Positions 1 to 10,200 are shown, counted from the first letter of the stretch. The stretch is DNA of 64,000 nt from Brevibacterium sp. HMSC07C04 (GCF_001815905.1 NZ_KV823255.1:1-64000); one strand, 5' to 3'. Notes: generated from the letters alone by a model not told the origin. Made by a program: numbers and translations.

Positions 1-33
1 CAGCCTGTACAGGCTGGTGCCCTCCACTGTCGC

Positions 34-654
34 TCACGCCGTGTCAGCGGCCGCAAGGCGACGGGCCGCTGTGACAACAGCCGCGCGTCGCCTGCAATGC
101 TCCTCCTCGGTGGGCGGACCACACAGCATCCGGGCCACCTGAGGCACCGTGGACCACCAGCCCGCGATCGAGAGCACGAACAGAATCAGATGGGCGGCAT
201 CAATGTCGCGGGTGATCGTGCCCGCCTCCTGCCCCCCCACGACAGCAGCCGACTTGTAGCCGTAATACTCCCTCCGCTGGGCCTCGTCGGGCACTTCGTC
301 GTCGAATGCCAGAGCCTCCCAACGCAACAGGCGGATCAGCTCGGGCCGCTCACGGTGATAGTCGTAGACCCGCCCGGCGTAGTCCCCGACGTCCTCCCTG
401 GCGAACGAGGCCACGGGCACCGACTGAGCGACCTGCGCCAACTCGTCACGCAACACCGCAGCGAAGAGCTCCTTCTTGCCTCCGAAGTAGTTGTACACCC
501 GCTCCTTGTTGACACCTGCCTTCTTCGCGATCTGCTCGATCGTCGTGCCATCCGGCCCGCGGTCGGCGAACTCCACCGTGGCCGCGTCCTTGATCTTGCG
601 CTTGGTTCCCTCTGTGTCCCAGGCCACAGTCTGCGTCACACTCCTAAATTGCAT
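34..654 (-). CDS. TetR family transcriptional regulator
   Basis: A 206-aa one-domain repressor. The N-terminal helix-turn-helix is clear (TTIEQIAKKAGVNKERVYNYFGGKKELF), here split as TTIEQIAKKAGV then NKERVYNYFGGKKELF, followed by a variable ligand-binding domain. It is divergent from the MFS gene that starts at 731, and the intergenic space holds a perfect inverted repeat at 701-720, so it most likely represses the transporter and responds to one of its substrates. The ATG at 654 is used here; a TTG at 660 and a GTG at 627 (giving the common family start MAWDTEGTKRK) are alternatives. The ligand cannot be inferred. Confidence 0.85.
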   Translation of the reverse strand: MQFRSVTQTVAWDTEGTKRKIKDAATVEFADRGPDGTTIEQIAKKAGVNKERVYNYFGGKKELFAAVLRDELAQVAQSVPVASFAREDVGDYAGRVYDYHRERPELIRLLRWEALAFDDEVPDEAQRREYYGYKSAAVVGGQEAGTITRDIDAAHLILFVLSIAGWWSTVPQVARMLCGPPTEEEHCRRRAAVVTAARRLAAADTA

Positions 655-700
655 CTCCAACGTTGAGGTTGCACCCCACGCCCGAGCATACTAGGGTAAA

Positions 701-720
701 TTCCAACGATTGCGTTGGAA
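701..720. promoter_or_regulatory. Inverted repeat, probable TetR operator
   Basis: TTCCAACG-ATTG-CGTTGGAA is a perfect 8-bp inverted repeat with a 4-bp spacer. It lies between the divergent tetR gene and the MFS gene and ends just before the MFS ribosome binding site. A related half-site, CCAACGTTGAG, overlaps the tetR start near 656-667. This layout is typical of a self-regulating TetR operator. Binding is inferred. Confidence 0.65.
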
Positions 721-730
721 GGAGACGTGC

Positions 731-1963
731 ATGCCCTCGAACCTCCCACATCCCGAAACGACGGCTCCGGAGAGGTCGCCCTCACGTGACATCGCCAGCC
801 CGGACTTCCCGGCTGGCGGGGTCGCCGTCGTCATCCTGGTAGTGACGGCCCTGTTCGTCCTGACACAGCTCTACGCGGCGATCCCGCTCTTGAGTCCAGT
901 GGCTGCCGACCTCGGGGCTGATGCGACCTTCGCCCTGTCGACGAGCTTCAGCCTCACCTACGCCGTGGGCTTCCTCATCTGGGGGCCGATCTCCGACCGG
1001 TACGGTCGAAAGCGGGTCATGGCCGTCGCCATCGGGGTGCTCGCGGTTGCCACGCTTGTGTGCGCGACGGCTTCCTCCGTGCCGGTGATGGCGGCGCTGC
1101 GTGCTCTCCAGGGCCTCTCGGCAGCCGGGTTCGCCCCCGTTGCGCTGGCCTATCTGACCGAGGCTGTCGCACCCAACAGACGGGCTGGAGCGATCGGAGC
1201 GATGTCGACCGCGTTCCTGGTCGCGGGCATCTTCGGCCAGGTCGTAGCCTCCACGGTGGCGCTGCAAGCGGGCTGGTCGTGGTTCTTCGTGCTCTGCGGT
1301 GTCGTTCTCGCGATCACCTTCGTGCTGATCCTCACGCTCGTGACCGAGGCGCCCAAGCATGCCCCGTCGATGTCGCTCCTCAAACAGTTCGGCAACCTTG
1401 CGCGACTGCTGGTCATGCCAGCGATCGTGCTGCTCAGCATCGCGCACGTGACGCTTCTGCTGTCCTTTGTCGCCCTCTACACCGGCATCGGACAGCACCT
1501 GGAAAGCCTCGACGTGCCTGCCTCCGACATCATTCTCATCCGATTGGCCGCCCTGCCAGCGATGTTCGTCAGCCTCGGCGTTGGGGCTCTCGCGAAGCGT
1601 TTCGGCATCGTCCGGGTCGCCCAGACCGGCTTCACGCTCGCGGCTGTGGGCATGCTCGGAGAATTCTTCCTCTCCGGCACCTTGCCCGGCCTGATCGCCG
1701 CGAGCATCGTCTATGTCGCGGGCGTCGCCCTGGCTGTACCGTCCATGATCAACCTGTACGGAGAGACAGCCGCCCCGAATCGGGGCAGCGGGATGGCCAT
1801 CAACGGATTCATCCTCTTCATCGGAGCCAGCATCGGCCCGATCGTAGGTGGTGCGATCACCAACCTCAGCACTCTGGCTATCGTTCTGGTCGCGCTTCTG
1901 GTCATTGCCGCAGTGTCCATCCTCTGTGTCTCCATGCTCAACCGAAAGGCGACCCGGTCATGA
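731..1963 (+). CDS. MFS transporter, drug efflux type
   Basis: A 410-aa inner-membrane protein with about twelve hydrophobic segments and the MFS signature between helices 2 and 3 (GPISDRYGRKRVM). This resembles the DHA/YnfM-like proton-driven efflux group. The ATG at 731 is chosen because GGAAGGAGA lies just upstream; a 710 start would place the operator inside the gene. It is controlled in all likelihood by the divergent TetR protein, and its stop overlaps the start of the next gene (ATGA), so both are co-translated. The substrate is unknown. Confidence 0.85.
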   Translation: MPSNLPHPETTAPERSPSRDIASPDFPAGGVAVVILVVTALFVLTQLYAAIPLLSPVAADLGADATFALSTSFSLTYAVGFLIWGPISDRYGRKRVMAVAIGVLAVATLVCATASSVPVMAALRALQGLSAAGFAPVALAYLTEAVAPNRRAGAIGAMSTAFLVAGIFGQVVASTVALQAGWSWFFVLCGVVLAITFVLILTLVTEAPKHAPSMSLLKQFGNLARLLVMPAIVLLSIAHVTLLLSFVALYTGIGQHLESLDVPASDIILIRLAALPAMFVSLGVGALAKRFGIVRVAQTGFTLAAVGMLGEFFLSGTLPGLIAASIVYVAGVALAVPSMINLYGETAAPNRGSGMAINGFILFIGASIGPIVGGAITNLSTLAIVLVALLVIAAVSILCVSMLNRKATRS

Positions 1964-2607
1964 CTGATGTCCTACTCCTGGGGGCTACTGGCCGCACCGG
2001 CAGTTTCCTGCTGAACCATCGCCCCGCGGGTATACTTCTGCATGCGGGAGTTCGACCCGGAGACGCCACGCGACCACTGCCGGTACCTGAGCACGCCGAC
2101 GATGCGCGGGCCATCGACATCGATGACCCCACCCGTATGCGAGAAGCACTCACAGGCATCGACATCGTCGTCAACACCATCCGGCTGCGAGAGGAGATCG
2201 CGGCGACAGCACTGATCGATCTCCATGACCGGATCGTCGACGCTCAAGACGAGTCTAAGACTCCGTTGATTGTCCACGTTGGCGGAGCCGGGGCGCTCCA
2301 TATGGGCAACGGCCGACGTTTCTGGCAAGACCCCGCCTTTCCCACCGTGACTCTCCCGCGCGGAGTCGCCCATGCCGCACTCCGAGACCACCTCGAATCC
2401 GAGACGGCGCCACACCGATGGGCTTACCTCATCCCGCCACCCAGCTACCAACCCGAGGGGCAGTTCACCGGCTCTTTCCGGAGACGGCCGCCCGCCGCCG
2501 ACGAACGCACGTTTCTTCAGTCCAGCATTAGCTACGAGGACTTCGCCCTCGCCCTCGCCGACGCGATCCGCGACGCCTGGACTGGAACACATCTGATCTC
2601 AGCCTGA
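1960..2607 (+). CDS. NAD(P)-binding SDR-like protein
   Basis: A 215-aa protein starting with an atypical-SDR dinucleotide-binding loop (LLLGATGRTGSFLL, a GxxGxxG pattern) and lacking an obvious YxxxK catalytic pair, as in NmrA/NAD(P)H-binding family members. Its start overlaps the MFS stop by 4 bp, so it belongs to the same TetR-controlled operon. It may sense or modify a redox-active compound exported by the transporter; this is inference from context only. Confidence 0.65.
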   Translation: MTDVLLLGATGRTGSFLLNHRPAGILLHAGVRPGDATRPLPVPEHADDARAIDIDDPTRMREALTGIDIVVNTIRLREEIAATALIDLHDRIVDAQDESKTPLIVHVGGAGALHMGNGRRFWQDPAFPTVTLPRGVAHAALRDHLESETAPHRWAYLIPPPSYQPEGQFTGSFRRRPPAADERTFLQSSISYEDFALALADAIRDAWTGTHLISA

Positions 2608-2764
2608 CCGCACCAGCTGTTGGCGCATCGCCGAGCAACGATGGTCGACGCCAAATAGCAGCGCCCGCTGCAGGCCGGTGCGGAGCACGAATCCAGTCGC
2701 GTCTGTGCAGTCGGCAGGCTCTTGCGCAATACGTGACGCTACACCCAAGGTGGCACATCCCAAC

Positions 2765-3892
2765 ATGCCTGGCCGTTCAGGGAGACCCCTCGACCCCAGC
2801 TTCACCCCAGCACTTCGACAAGCCGCGGCCGAGATCCTCGCCGAGGGCAGCAAGCTCACGGTGCACGCCCTCTCGGAGCGCACAGGGGTGGGCAAACCGG
2901 CGATCTATCGCCGCTTTCCGAACACCGCTGCGCTCGCTCTCTCCGTCGTCGCCGATCGTCTCACCGGGGGACAGGGGCCAGACACAGGCAGTCTTCGTGG
3001 TGACCTCACCGCGACCCTCCGGCGACTACGCGACAGTCTCGCCGACCCCGCGATATCCGCTGGCCTGGCCCTAGTCGTCGCAGAACGGCGTCTGCCCGGG
3101 GTCGACTTCGGTCGAACCCTCATCGACCCCTGGTCGGACTCCATCGCGCTGATGATACGGCGCGCGGTCGAGCGCGACGAGATTCCTCCGGGAGTCGATA
3201 CCGAGGCCGTGTTCCTTCTCCTGCTCGGGCCCCTTCTGCTACACGTGATGCTGCCCGAGCGTCCCGCGCTCGACGACGACTATCTCGAGTGGTTCGCCCA
3301 AGCCGTACTGTCCGGCCTGGGGCATCTCCCCGAACTCGCGCATCCCCGATGTGCCAGCCAGCGCATCCTTGATGCCGCAGGAGCCGAGTACGCTGCTCAT
3401 GGCTTCTACGCGACCACTTTGGATCAGATCAGCGAGCGAGCAGAGGTCGGCCCCCGCGAGATTCGCGCCCGATTCGGCGATACGAAGCAGCTCGCTCGGG
3501 TGCTCCTGGACTACGAGCGCACCGCATGGGCGGCATGGGAGAAGACCATCCGCGGCCGATCACTGACTGGCGTCGCCGCCGTTCGCGAACTCCTCCTGCT
3601 GGCCGCCAACCATTACGCCACCGATCAACGCCTCCAAGGCGCAGCCAGGCTCGCCGTCGAGTCTCATCACATCGATCCACGCCGTCCTCACCCCTACAAG
3701 CGCCAGCTCCAGGTACTGCGCAGAGCGGTAGGCCGGGACCTATCGGGCCTACCCGACGGGACAACCGCAGACGGATTCACCGCCACTGTCCTGGCCACCT
3801 TCGCCGGCCTGACCACTGCGGTGAACGGCCAATGGGCCGACCTTCCTGAACGGATCGGACAGTTCTGGGATCTGCTCAAAACCACCATTTAG
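2765..3892 (+). CDS. Tandem TetR regulator (two TetR units fused)
   Basis: A protein of about 375 aa with two TetR-type DNA-binding modules in one chain: the first near residues 15-60 (LTVHALSERTGVGKPAIYRRF), the second starting near residue 200 (TTLDQISERAEVGPREIRARF), each followed by a helical domain. Most TetR proteins have one module and dimerise, so a fused pair may bind DNA as a built-in heterodimer. The ATG at 2765 is preferred to the longer frame from 2678 because the upstream residues do not look like a TetR N-terminus. No target is obvious; it follows the MFS–SDR genes in the same direction after a 157-bp gap. Confidence 0.8.
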   Translation: MPGRSGRPLDPSFTPALRQAAAEILAEGSKLTVHALSERTGVGKPAIYRRFPNTAALALSVVADRLTGGQGPDTGSLRGDLTATLRRLRDSLADPAISAGLALVVAERRLPGVDFGRTLIDPWSDSIALMIRRAVERDEIPPGVDTEAVFLLLLGPLLLHVMLPERPALDDDYLEWFAQAVLSGLGHLPELAHPRCASQRILDAAGAEYAAHGFYATTLDQISERAEVGPREIRARFGDTKQLARVLLDYERTAWAAWEKTIRGRSLTGVAAVRELLLLAANHYATDQRLQGAARLAVESHHIDPRRPHPYKRQLQVLRRAVGRDLSGLPDGTTADGFTATVLATFAGLTTAVNGQWADLPERIGQFWDLLKTTI

Positions 3893-4032
3893 GTGAGGCA
3901 TCTCGCCGGCTCCTTCCGCGCGTCCCCGATGCCAAAAACCGCTTCGCTTGGAGCGAACTTGCGTGCCTGCTCCGCCCAGTCCTCGTCTCTGGCGAAGGAG
4001 GTCTCGTACGGAGAGTCGGGCGGCAGCGACAA

Positions 4033-4072
4033 GCCCTCCTGGCCACGAAAAACACATCGCGGCCAGGAGGGC
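4033..4072 (-). terminator. Strong hairpin, probable terminator
   Basis: A perfect 12-bp stem (GCCCTCCTGGCC / GGCCAGGAGGGC) with a 16-nt loop lies 31 bp beyond the stop of the minus-strand gene ending at 4103. It has no clean T-run after the stem, so it could act as an atypical actinobacterial terminator or a 3'-end stabiliser. The rest of 3893-4102 contains no gene I can defend; a short minus-strand frame there is not recognisable. Confidence 0.5.
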
Positions 4073-4102
4073 AGGGCGTTCGAGGAGATGCTGCAACGGC
4101 TG

Positions 4103-5185
4103 CTAGGCCGCGTTGGCGTCCGCATCCCCGCCGGAGGCGGTGGTGGCCGGGCGGTCGCTCTCCCCGTGGAGCTGTTCGAGGATGGTGTCCGAGAGGAGGT
4201 CTTCGGTGCCCTTGAGGGCGTCGGCGACTTCCTGGTCGGTGGGGAAGACCATCTCCGCGGCGACGTTGTCCTGCACGATGCGGGCGAGGTTGTCGAGGGC
4301 GACGAAGACGTAGTCCTCGGGGATCTCGGCGGCGGGCAGGTCGATCAGGTGCGTGTCGACGCGGGCGGGGTCCATGAGCTCGCGGATGATGATGGAGTTC
4401 TGGTTGAGTACCGAGGTCGTCCAGATCGAGATCACCACGACGTAGAGGTCCTTCCACTGCTGGTGGCCGATCTTCTTCTTCCACCGCTTCATGATCTTCT
4501 GGACCCCGGTGATCTGGGCATCGGAGGCGTACCACATGTTGGTGCGGATGCTGTCGTAGACGCTGCCGGAGAACGCCTCGAACGACCGGATGGAGAAGTA
4601 GCCGAGCTCGATCGACTTCTCGATGAACCGGATGCCGGAGTCGAGGATGTGCCGGCACGAGCGCTCCAGCTCGCCCGGCAGGTCCGCGTCCCGCAGCTGT
4701 TGGCGGGCGGCGCCGAGGGTGTCGGCGAACGCGGAGAGCGGGGCGACCCAGTCGCTGGTCTCGGACCCCTTGAGGTAGGGCGCGATGATCGAGAAGATCC
4801 CCAGCGGGACGTGCGCGATCGACTTGGCCAGCTCGAAGGTCTCCGGGATCGGGTGGAGGGTCTCGGTCTTCCCGTTGTGCACGAGCGTGTACTCCCCGCC
4901 CTGCGGATCGTTGTTCACGATGATCACCGGGGACAGGTGCTCGATGAGCTCGGCCTTGAGGGCGGCGTAGTTGCGCTGCATGTCGGTGTCGATCTGGAAG
5001 ATCGCGTTCCGGGCGCGCACCGTCGGGCTGGACCAGTACGCGGTCATGTCCAGGTCGTGCGGGTCGATGTCCTCGGCGCGACGGTGCGGCGAGCGTGACG
5101 GACCCTGTGGGCGCGGCTGCTGGTGGTGGCTGGGGTTTCCGCCGTGGTCGTGGCGGACCGGGCATCCCTGGTTCTCGTAACCCAT
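4103..5185 (-). CDS. Protein of unknown function
   Basis: A 360-aa soluble protein that I do not recognise. After a low-complexity His/Pro/Arg-rich N-terminus (about 45 residues) it becomes an ordinary globular, helix-rich sequence with several conserved-looking acidic and aromatic patches, for example ELGYFSIRSFEAFSG and a basic KRWKKKIG. There is no signal peptide and no transmembrane segment. The start at 5185 is fixed by a near-perfect AAGGAGG upstream. It lies downstream of the isochorismatase-like gene on the same strand (gap about 120 bp), opposite the GlxA-type regulator, so a shared catabolic or stress role is possible but unproven. Confidence 0.6.
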   Translation of the reverse strand: MGYENQGCPVRHDHGGNPSHHQQPRPQGPSRSPHRRAEDIDPHDLDMTAYWSSPTVRARNAIFQIDTDMQRNYAALKAELIEHLSPVIIVNNDPQGGEYTLVHNGKTETLHPIPETFELAKSIAHVPLGIFSIIAPYLKGSETSDWVAPLSAFADTLGAARQQLRDADLPGELERSCRHILDSGIRFIEKSIELGYFSIRSFEAFSGSVYDSIRTNMWYASDAQITGVQKIMKRWKKKIGHQQWKDLYVVVISIWTTSVLNQNSIIIRELMDPARVDTHLIDLPAAEIPEDYVFVALDNLARIVQDNVAAEMVFPTDQEVADALKGTEDLLSDTILEQLHGESDRPATTASGGDADANAA

Positions 5186-5306
5186 GGGTCTCTTCCTCCT
5201 TGAAGATGCAGTGTGATGTGACCTCTGGTGCCCGGCCCCCCGGGGTCGGGGGTCGGGCACCAGAGCCGTGGCGAGTTCGGGTTACCGTCTCGCCGGGTTC
5301 GGGGTG

Positions 5307-5897
5307 TTACCGGAGGTTGCCGGGGTCGGCAACGACGACGCCGTAGAGGTCGGCGATCGTGGCCAGCGCGCTGTTGTGCAGCTGGGTCGAGGGCACCTCG
5401 GCCACGGCGGTCTGCAGCGGGCGGGTCGCGCAGGCGCTGGCGACCACGGTGGGCTTCTTCCCGTGCAGGAAGGTGCCCTCGGCGGTGAAGGTGACGCACA
5501 TGTTGGTCATGAAGCCGGCGATGATGACGTCGTCATGGCCGGCGGCGGCGACGAGCTCGCCGAGGTTGGTGCCCACGTAGGCGTTCGGCGCGGTCTTGGC
5601 GACCACGGCCTCGCCCTCGATTGGTGCGACCCTCGGGTGGATCTGGCCGATCTCGTCGTGGATGTCGTACGGGGTGCCGTCGCCACCGTCGTTGACGATG
5701 TGGATGACCGTCGCCCCGGCCTGGCGTGCGCGCGCCAGGAGATCGGCGCCCGCGTCCAGGGCCGGTTCCCAGCCCTCGAGTTCCATCACGCCGCGGGTGT
5801 AGGTGTTCTGGAAGTCGACCATGACCAGGGTCGAGTCGGCCAGGGTGGCCGGGGTGTCGTCGAAGCCGTTGAGCTGGCGGAGTGTCGTGCGTGCCAT
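5307..5897 (-). CDS. Isochorismatase-like cysteine hydrolase
   Basis: A 196-aa protein of the isochorismatase/nicotinamidase fold. The expected Asp-Lys-Cys triad is visible: Asp in TLVMVDFQNTY (about residue 29), Lys in VVAKTAPNAY (about 103) and Cys in GFMTNMCVTFTAEGT (about 134). Members hydrolyse amides, ureides or vinyl ethers; the substrate is not predictable here. A GAGGAGA ribosome binding site precedes the ATG at 5897. It is divergent from the GlxA-family regulator at 6049, a common pairing for this hydrolase. Although the window holds a salicylate siderophore locus, this gene is more than 20 kb away and need not be connected with it. Confidence 0.85.
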   Translation of the reverse strand: MARTTLRQLNGFDDTPATLADSTLVMVDFQNTYTRGVMELEGWEPALDAGADLLARARQAGATVIHIVNDGGDGTPYDIHDEIGQIHPRVAPIEGEAVVAKTAPNAYVGTNLGELVAAAGHDDVIIAGFMTNMCVTFTAEGTFLHGKKPTVVASACATRPLQTAVAEVPSTQLHNSALATIADLYGVVVADPGNLR

Positions 5898-6048
5898 CGT
5901 TCTCCTCGTCCTAAGAGTTCCGGGTTCCTCCCGTGTCCGGGAGGGGGTACTTCGACGCTATGATCCGACCCAGCGCGTCGGCAATGTCATGTAACCTGCA
6001 AATACCGACATGTCGAGGAGTGGGTTCAGCTGAGAAGGGGTGAAGGGC

Positions 6049-7029
6049 GTGGTTGAACGTCTCGTGGTGGTGGTGCTGTTCGAGCGGGTCGATCTGCTCG
6101 ACGTGACCGGCCCGCCGGAGGTGTTCGCGCTCCTGCAGCGCGAGATGGATGAGCCGACCGGCTACGAGGTCCTTCTGGTCGCACCGTCGATGGAGCCGGT
6201 GACGACATCGGCGGGTGTGCGTGTCCTGCCGGATGCGACCTTCACCGATCTCGAGGGCCGGTCCATCGACACCTTGGTCGTGCCCGGGGCGGTCGATGTC
6301 GATGAGGACCGGCGGGTCACCGCGCTGGTCGATCCCGAGATCGCCGCGCATGTCGCGGACCTGGCGCCGCGCACCCGCCGGGTCACCTCGGTGTGCGTCG
6401 GCGCACACGTGCTCGCCGCGACGGGATTGCTCGACGGCAAGCGGGCGACGACGCACTGGTCGACGGCCCAGCAACTCGCCGCCGAGCATCCCGCGATCAC
6501 CGTGGACGCCGACCCGATCTTCATCCGTGACGGGGACGTGTGGACCGGTGCCGGTATCAGCTCTTGTCTCGATCTTGCCCTGGCCCTGGTCGCTGATGAC
6601 TTCGGTGAAGCGCTCGCGCAGAAGGTCGCCCGCCAGTTGGTCGTCTACCTCAAGCGTCCCAGCGGGCAGAGCCAGTTCAGCGTGCCCTTGGAACCGGCCT
6701 CGACGACGCGGCGGGTGGACGAGCTGCGCCACTACATCCGGGAGCACCTGGCCGAACCGCTCACGGTCGCCGAGCTCGCCGAACGGCTCCACGTCAGCGA
6801 CCGGCAGCTCACCCGGATCTTCAAGACCGAGCTGGGCATGACCCCGGCCGCCTACCTCGAATCGGCCCGCCTGGAAGTCGCGCGGAACCGGTTGGAGACC
6901 AGCGACGACACCCTCACCCGCATCGCAGCTGCCTGCGGATTCGGCACCGTCGACACCCTCACCCGCGCCTTCCGCCGCGCTCTCAACGTCACCCCGGCCG
7001 AATACCGCGCCCGCTTCCGCATCCACTGA
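6049..7029 (+). CDS. GlxA family transcriptional regulator (DJ-1/PfpI + AraC HTH)
   Basis: A 326-aa two-domain regulator. Residues 1-185 form a DJ-1/PfpI-like amidotransferase fold with the nucleophile-elbow Cys in TSVCVGAHVLA; residues 220-320 carry a double AraC-type helix-turn-helix (LTVAELAERLHVSDRQLTRIF and the later FGTVDTLTRAFRR). Such proteins usually activate an adjacent hydrolase or catabolic operon, here most simply the divergent isochorismatase-like gene. GTG 6049 has GAGAAGG at suitable spacing; GTG 6040 is the alternative. The intergenic space carries related half-sites GGCAATGTCATG and CCGACATGTCG that could be its binding site. Confidence 0.85.
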   Translation: MVERLVVVVLFERVDLLDVTGPPEVFALLQREMDEPTGYEVLLVAPSMEPVTTSAGVRVLPDATFTDLEGRSIDTLVVPGAVDVDEDRRVTALVDPEIAAHVADLAPRTRRVTSVCVGAHVLAATGLLDGKRATTHWSTAQQLAAEHPAITVDADPIFIRDGDVWTGAGISSCLDLALALVADDFGEALAQKVARQLVVYLKRPSGQSQFSVPLEPASTTRRVDELRHYIREHLAEPLTVAELAERLHVSDRQLTRIFKTELGMTPAAYLESARLEVARNRLETSDDTLTRIAAACGFGTVDTLTRAFRRALNVTPAEYRARFRIH

Positions 7030-7122
7030 CCAACCCGACCCGGTCCCTTGCCGGTCCTCGCGTCGTCCGGCGCCTAGAGAGCTGCCGTCCCTACTACAGC
7101 CCCGCGCACCCCACACACTGTT

Positions 7123-7158
7123 GGCACCAGGGGTGCCCGGGGTGCGCTGACGCGCACC
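7123..7158. other. Two adjacent inverted repeats, candidate oriT
   Basis: GGCACC-AGG-GGTGCC (7123-7137) is followed within 3 bp by GGTGCGC-TGAC-GCGCACC (7141-7158). Both lie in the non-coding 7030-7206 segment directly upstream of the MobF relaxase gene, where relaxases of this class often have their nick region. No nic consensus could be verified, so a terminator for the preceding gene is the main alternative. Confidence 0.35.
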
Positions 7159-7206
7159 TAACCCCCGAGGCGGCCCCTCTCCGAGGCCTTCTCGGGGAGG
7201 GGGTAC

Positions 7207-10200
7207 GTGATGGTGATGACGATCCGCGTGATGTCGTCTGGATCGGGCTACGAGTACCTCCTGAAGTCTGTCGCCACTGCCGACGTGCCCCGCGAGGCCG
7301 GTTCATCCCTGACTCGCTACTACACCGAGACGGGCTGCCCGCCCGGCACCTGGGCCGGCCGCGGACTCGACAGCCTCGACACCGGACAGGGCCCAGCGCT
7401 CGCGATCGGTGACACGGTGACCGAGGAGCATCTCGAGAAGCTCCTCGGCCGCGGCGTGCACCCCCTGACCGGTGCGAAACTGGGCCTGCCGTATCCGAAG
7501 ATGCGTTCGGCGCAGGAACGCATCGCTGACCGCATTGCGCGCCTGTCCGACGAGCTGCCGGCCCAGGCGCGCGAGCGGGCGATCGAGGAGATCCGCAACG
7601 AGGAGATTGCACGCAAGCAGCCCAAGGCCGTTGCGGGATTCGATCTCACGTTCTCGCCGCCGAAGTCGGTGAGCGTGCTGTGGGGCGTTGCCGATGCCGC
7701 CACGCAATCCCGCATCGCCGAGGCCCACCATGCCGCCGTGCGCGACGTGCTGGCCCTGCTCGAGGAACGGGTCGCGGCAACCCGCGTCGGGCACGGTGGC
7801 GTGGCACGTATGCCCGTGACTGGCGTGATCGCTGCGGGTTTCGATCACTTCGACTCGCGGGCCGGGGATCCGCAGCTGCACACGCACCTGGTCGTGTCGA
7901 ACAAGGTCCAGGGCATCGACGGCAGGTGGCGCAGCCTGGACTCTCGCACCCTGCACCGGGCCACCGTCGCCTTGTCGGCGACGTACAACGCGCTGCTGGC
8001 CGATCACACCACGCGCATGCTCGGCCTCGCCTGGACGGATGTCGACCGCGGCCAGGACCGCAACCCCGGATGGGAAATCGACGGGGTGCCCGCTGAGCTC
8101 ATCGCCGTGTTCTCCCAGCGCACCACCGGCACTACCGACGGCGAGGGCATCGCACAGGCCACTCAGCGGCTGATCGAGGAGTACACCACCACGCACGGGC
8201 ATGCACCGTCGAAGGCGGCGATCGCGCGGTTGCGCCAGCAGGCAACCCTGGAGACCCGTCCGAACAAGGAACTGCACTCCTTGGCCGAGCTGACTGCGCG
8301 GTGGCGTGCCCGCGCGACCGAGCTGCTGGGCGAAGACGCAACCGGCTGGGCGCACGGCGTGCTTGCACGCAATCCCCACACCGTGGTGCGCGCCGACAAC
8401 ATCACCCCGGAGCAGATCAGCAAGGTGGCGGAGAAGGTGCTGGCCGAGGTCGGCGACCGGCGCGCCACCTGGTCGCGGTGGAACCTCCACGCCGAGACCG
8501 CCCGCCAGCTCATGGGCGCACGGTTCGCTACCACCGAGGACCGCACCACGGTGCTCGACCGCATCGTGCACCAGGCCGAGGAGGCCTCGGTACGGCTGAC
8601 TCCCGGCTACGACCGGCTCGTGCCTGATCACTATGTCGATGCGGAGGGGGCGAATCGGTTCCAGCCGGTCGACCAGATCGCCTATACCTCGCAGGAGATC
8701 CTCGACGCCGAACAGCGCCTGCTCGACCACTCCGACCGCACCAAGGCTCCTGCCGTAGACGAGCGGCGGATACGCCGCCATACCCGGCGGAAGATCGACC
8801 GGGTTCGGCTCGCCACTGACCAGGTGAGCGCGGTGACACGGATCGCGCGGTCCGGTCTCACGCTGGACCTGCTGGTCGGTCCCGCCGGGTCCGGCAAGAC
8901 CACCGCGCTGAGGGCCTTGCGGCGGGCGTGGGTCGCCGAGCACGGCAGAGACTCGGTGATCGGGCTGGCGCCGTCAGCTGCGGCTGCCGAGGTCCTCGGT
9001 GACTCGTTGGGGGTGCGGGCGGAGAACTCGGCGAAGTTCCTCTACGAACACGACAAGGGCCGCTGGGACCTCGCCGCCGGGCAGCTCGTTCTCCTCGATG
9101 AAGCCTCGCTGGCCGGCACCCTGACCCTTGACCGGATTGTCACGCATGCCGCCGAGGTCGGTGCGAAGGTCGTGCTGATTGGGGACTGGGCGCAGCTGGC
9201 CAGCGTGGAGACCGGTGGGGCGTTCGGCATGATCGTGCGCCACCGCGGCGCCGTTCCCACGCTGACTGGTATCCACCGGTTCACCCACGACTGGGAGAAG
9301 AACGCCAGCATGGGCCTGCGTCTCGGGAAGACCGCGGCCCTCGACACCTACGAGGACGAGGGCCGCCTGCACGATGGCGAGCTCGAGAACATGCTCGATG
9401 CGCTCTACCAGGCCTGGCAGGCCGACCGCGAGACCGGACTGTCCACCCTCATGATCGCCGGCAACGCCGAGACCGTCGCCGAACTCAACCAGCGCGCCCG
9501 CGCCGACCTCATCGCCACCGGCGACGTCAAAGAGCAGGGCGTCGCGCTGCGGGACGGAACCGAGGCCGGCGTCGGCGATCTGATCGTCACCCGCCGCAAC
9601 GAGCGCCGCCTGACGACCGGGAGCATGAACTGGGTGAAGAACGGCGACCGCTGGCAGGTCACCGGCCGCGGCAAAGACGGGTCGCTGACCGTCCGCCGCC
9701 TCGGCAAAGGCGACCGCCCCCACGGCAGGGCCCTCACGCTGCCGGCCAGCTACGTGGCCGAAGACGTAGAACTCGGCTACAGCACCACCGCACACCGCGC
9801 CCAGGGGGCGACGGTCGACACCGCGCACGCACTCATCGACCCCAACAGCGCCTCCAGGGAGCTGTTCTACGTCGCGATGACCCGCGGACGCGAGTCCAAC
9901 CATGCCTACGTCGTGCAGCCAGATCCGCACGAGCTCGAACCCCACCTCGACCCGCCCGAAGAGCTGACCCGAGTCGAGCAGCTGGCCCGCGTGCTCGCGC
10001 GCAGCGACGCAGACCTCTCAGCCACCGAGACCCTGAAGGCCGAGATCGACAGGCACGCCTCCCTGAAGACTCTGATGGATGAGTACGACGTGCTCGCCCG
10101 CGAAGCCGACCACGACCGCTGGGAGGCCCTGCTCGACGTCGCCCCATTCACCCCCGAGGTGGCCGACGCCGTGTTCACCAGCGCCTACTACGAGCGCCTC

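Noticed and set aside
3893-5098. 401-codon plus-strand frame opposite the unknown gene
   Set aside because: Asp/Val/Gly-rich low-complexity shadow of the minus-strand gene.
3876-5165. 429-codon minus-strand frame overlapping the unknown 360-aa gene
   Set aside because: It is Arg/Pro-rich shadow coding; the other frame has the perfect ribosome binding site and ordered sequence.
5307-5897. Isochorismatase-like gene as part of a 2,3-dihydroxybenzoate pathway
   Set aside because: It lacks an ArCP domain, is far from the siderophore locus, and a salicylate synthase already explains the starter unit.
7303-8943. 546-codon minus-strand open frame opposite the relaxase
   Set aside because: It lies fully inside the relaxase gene in antisense and shows no family motif.
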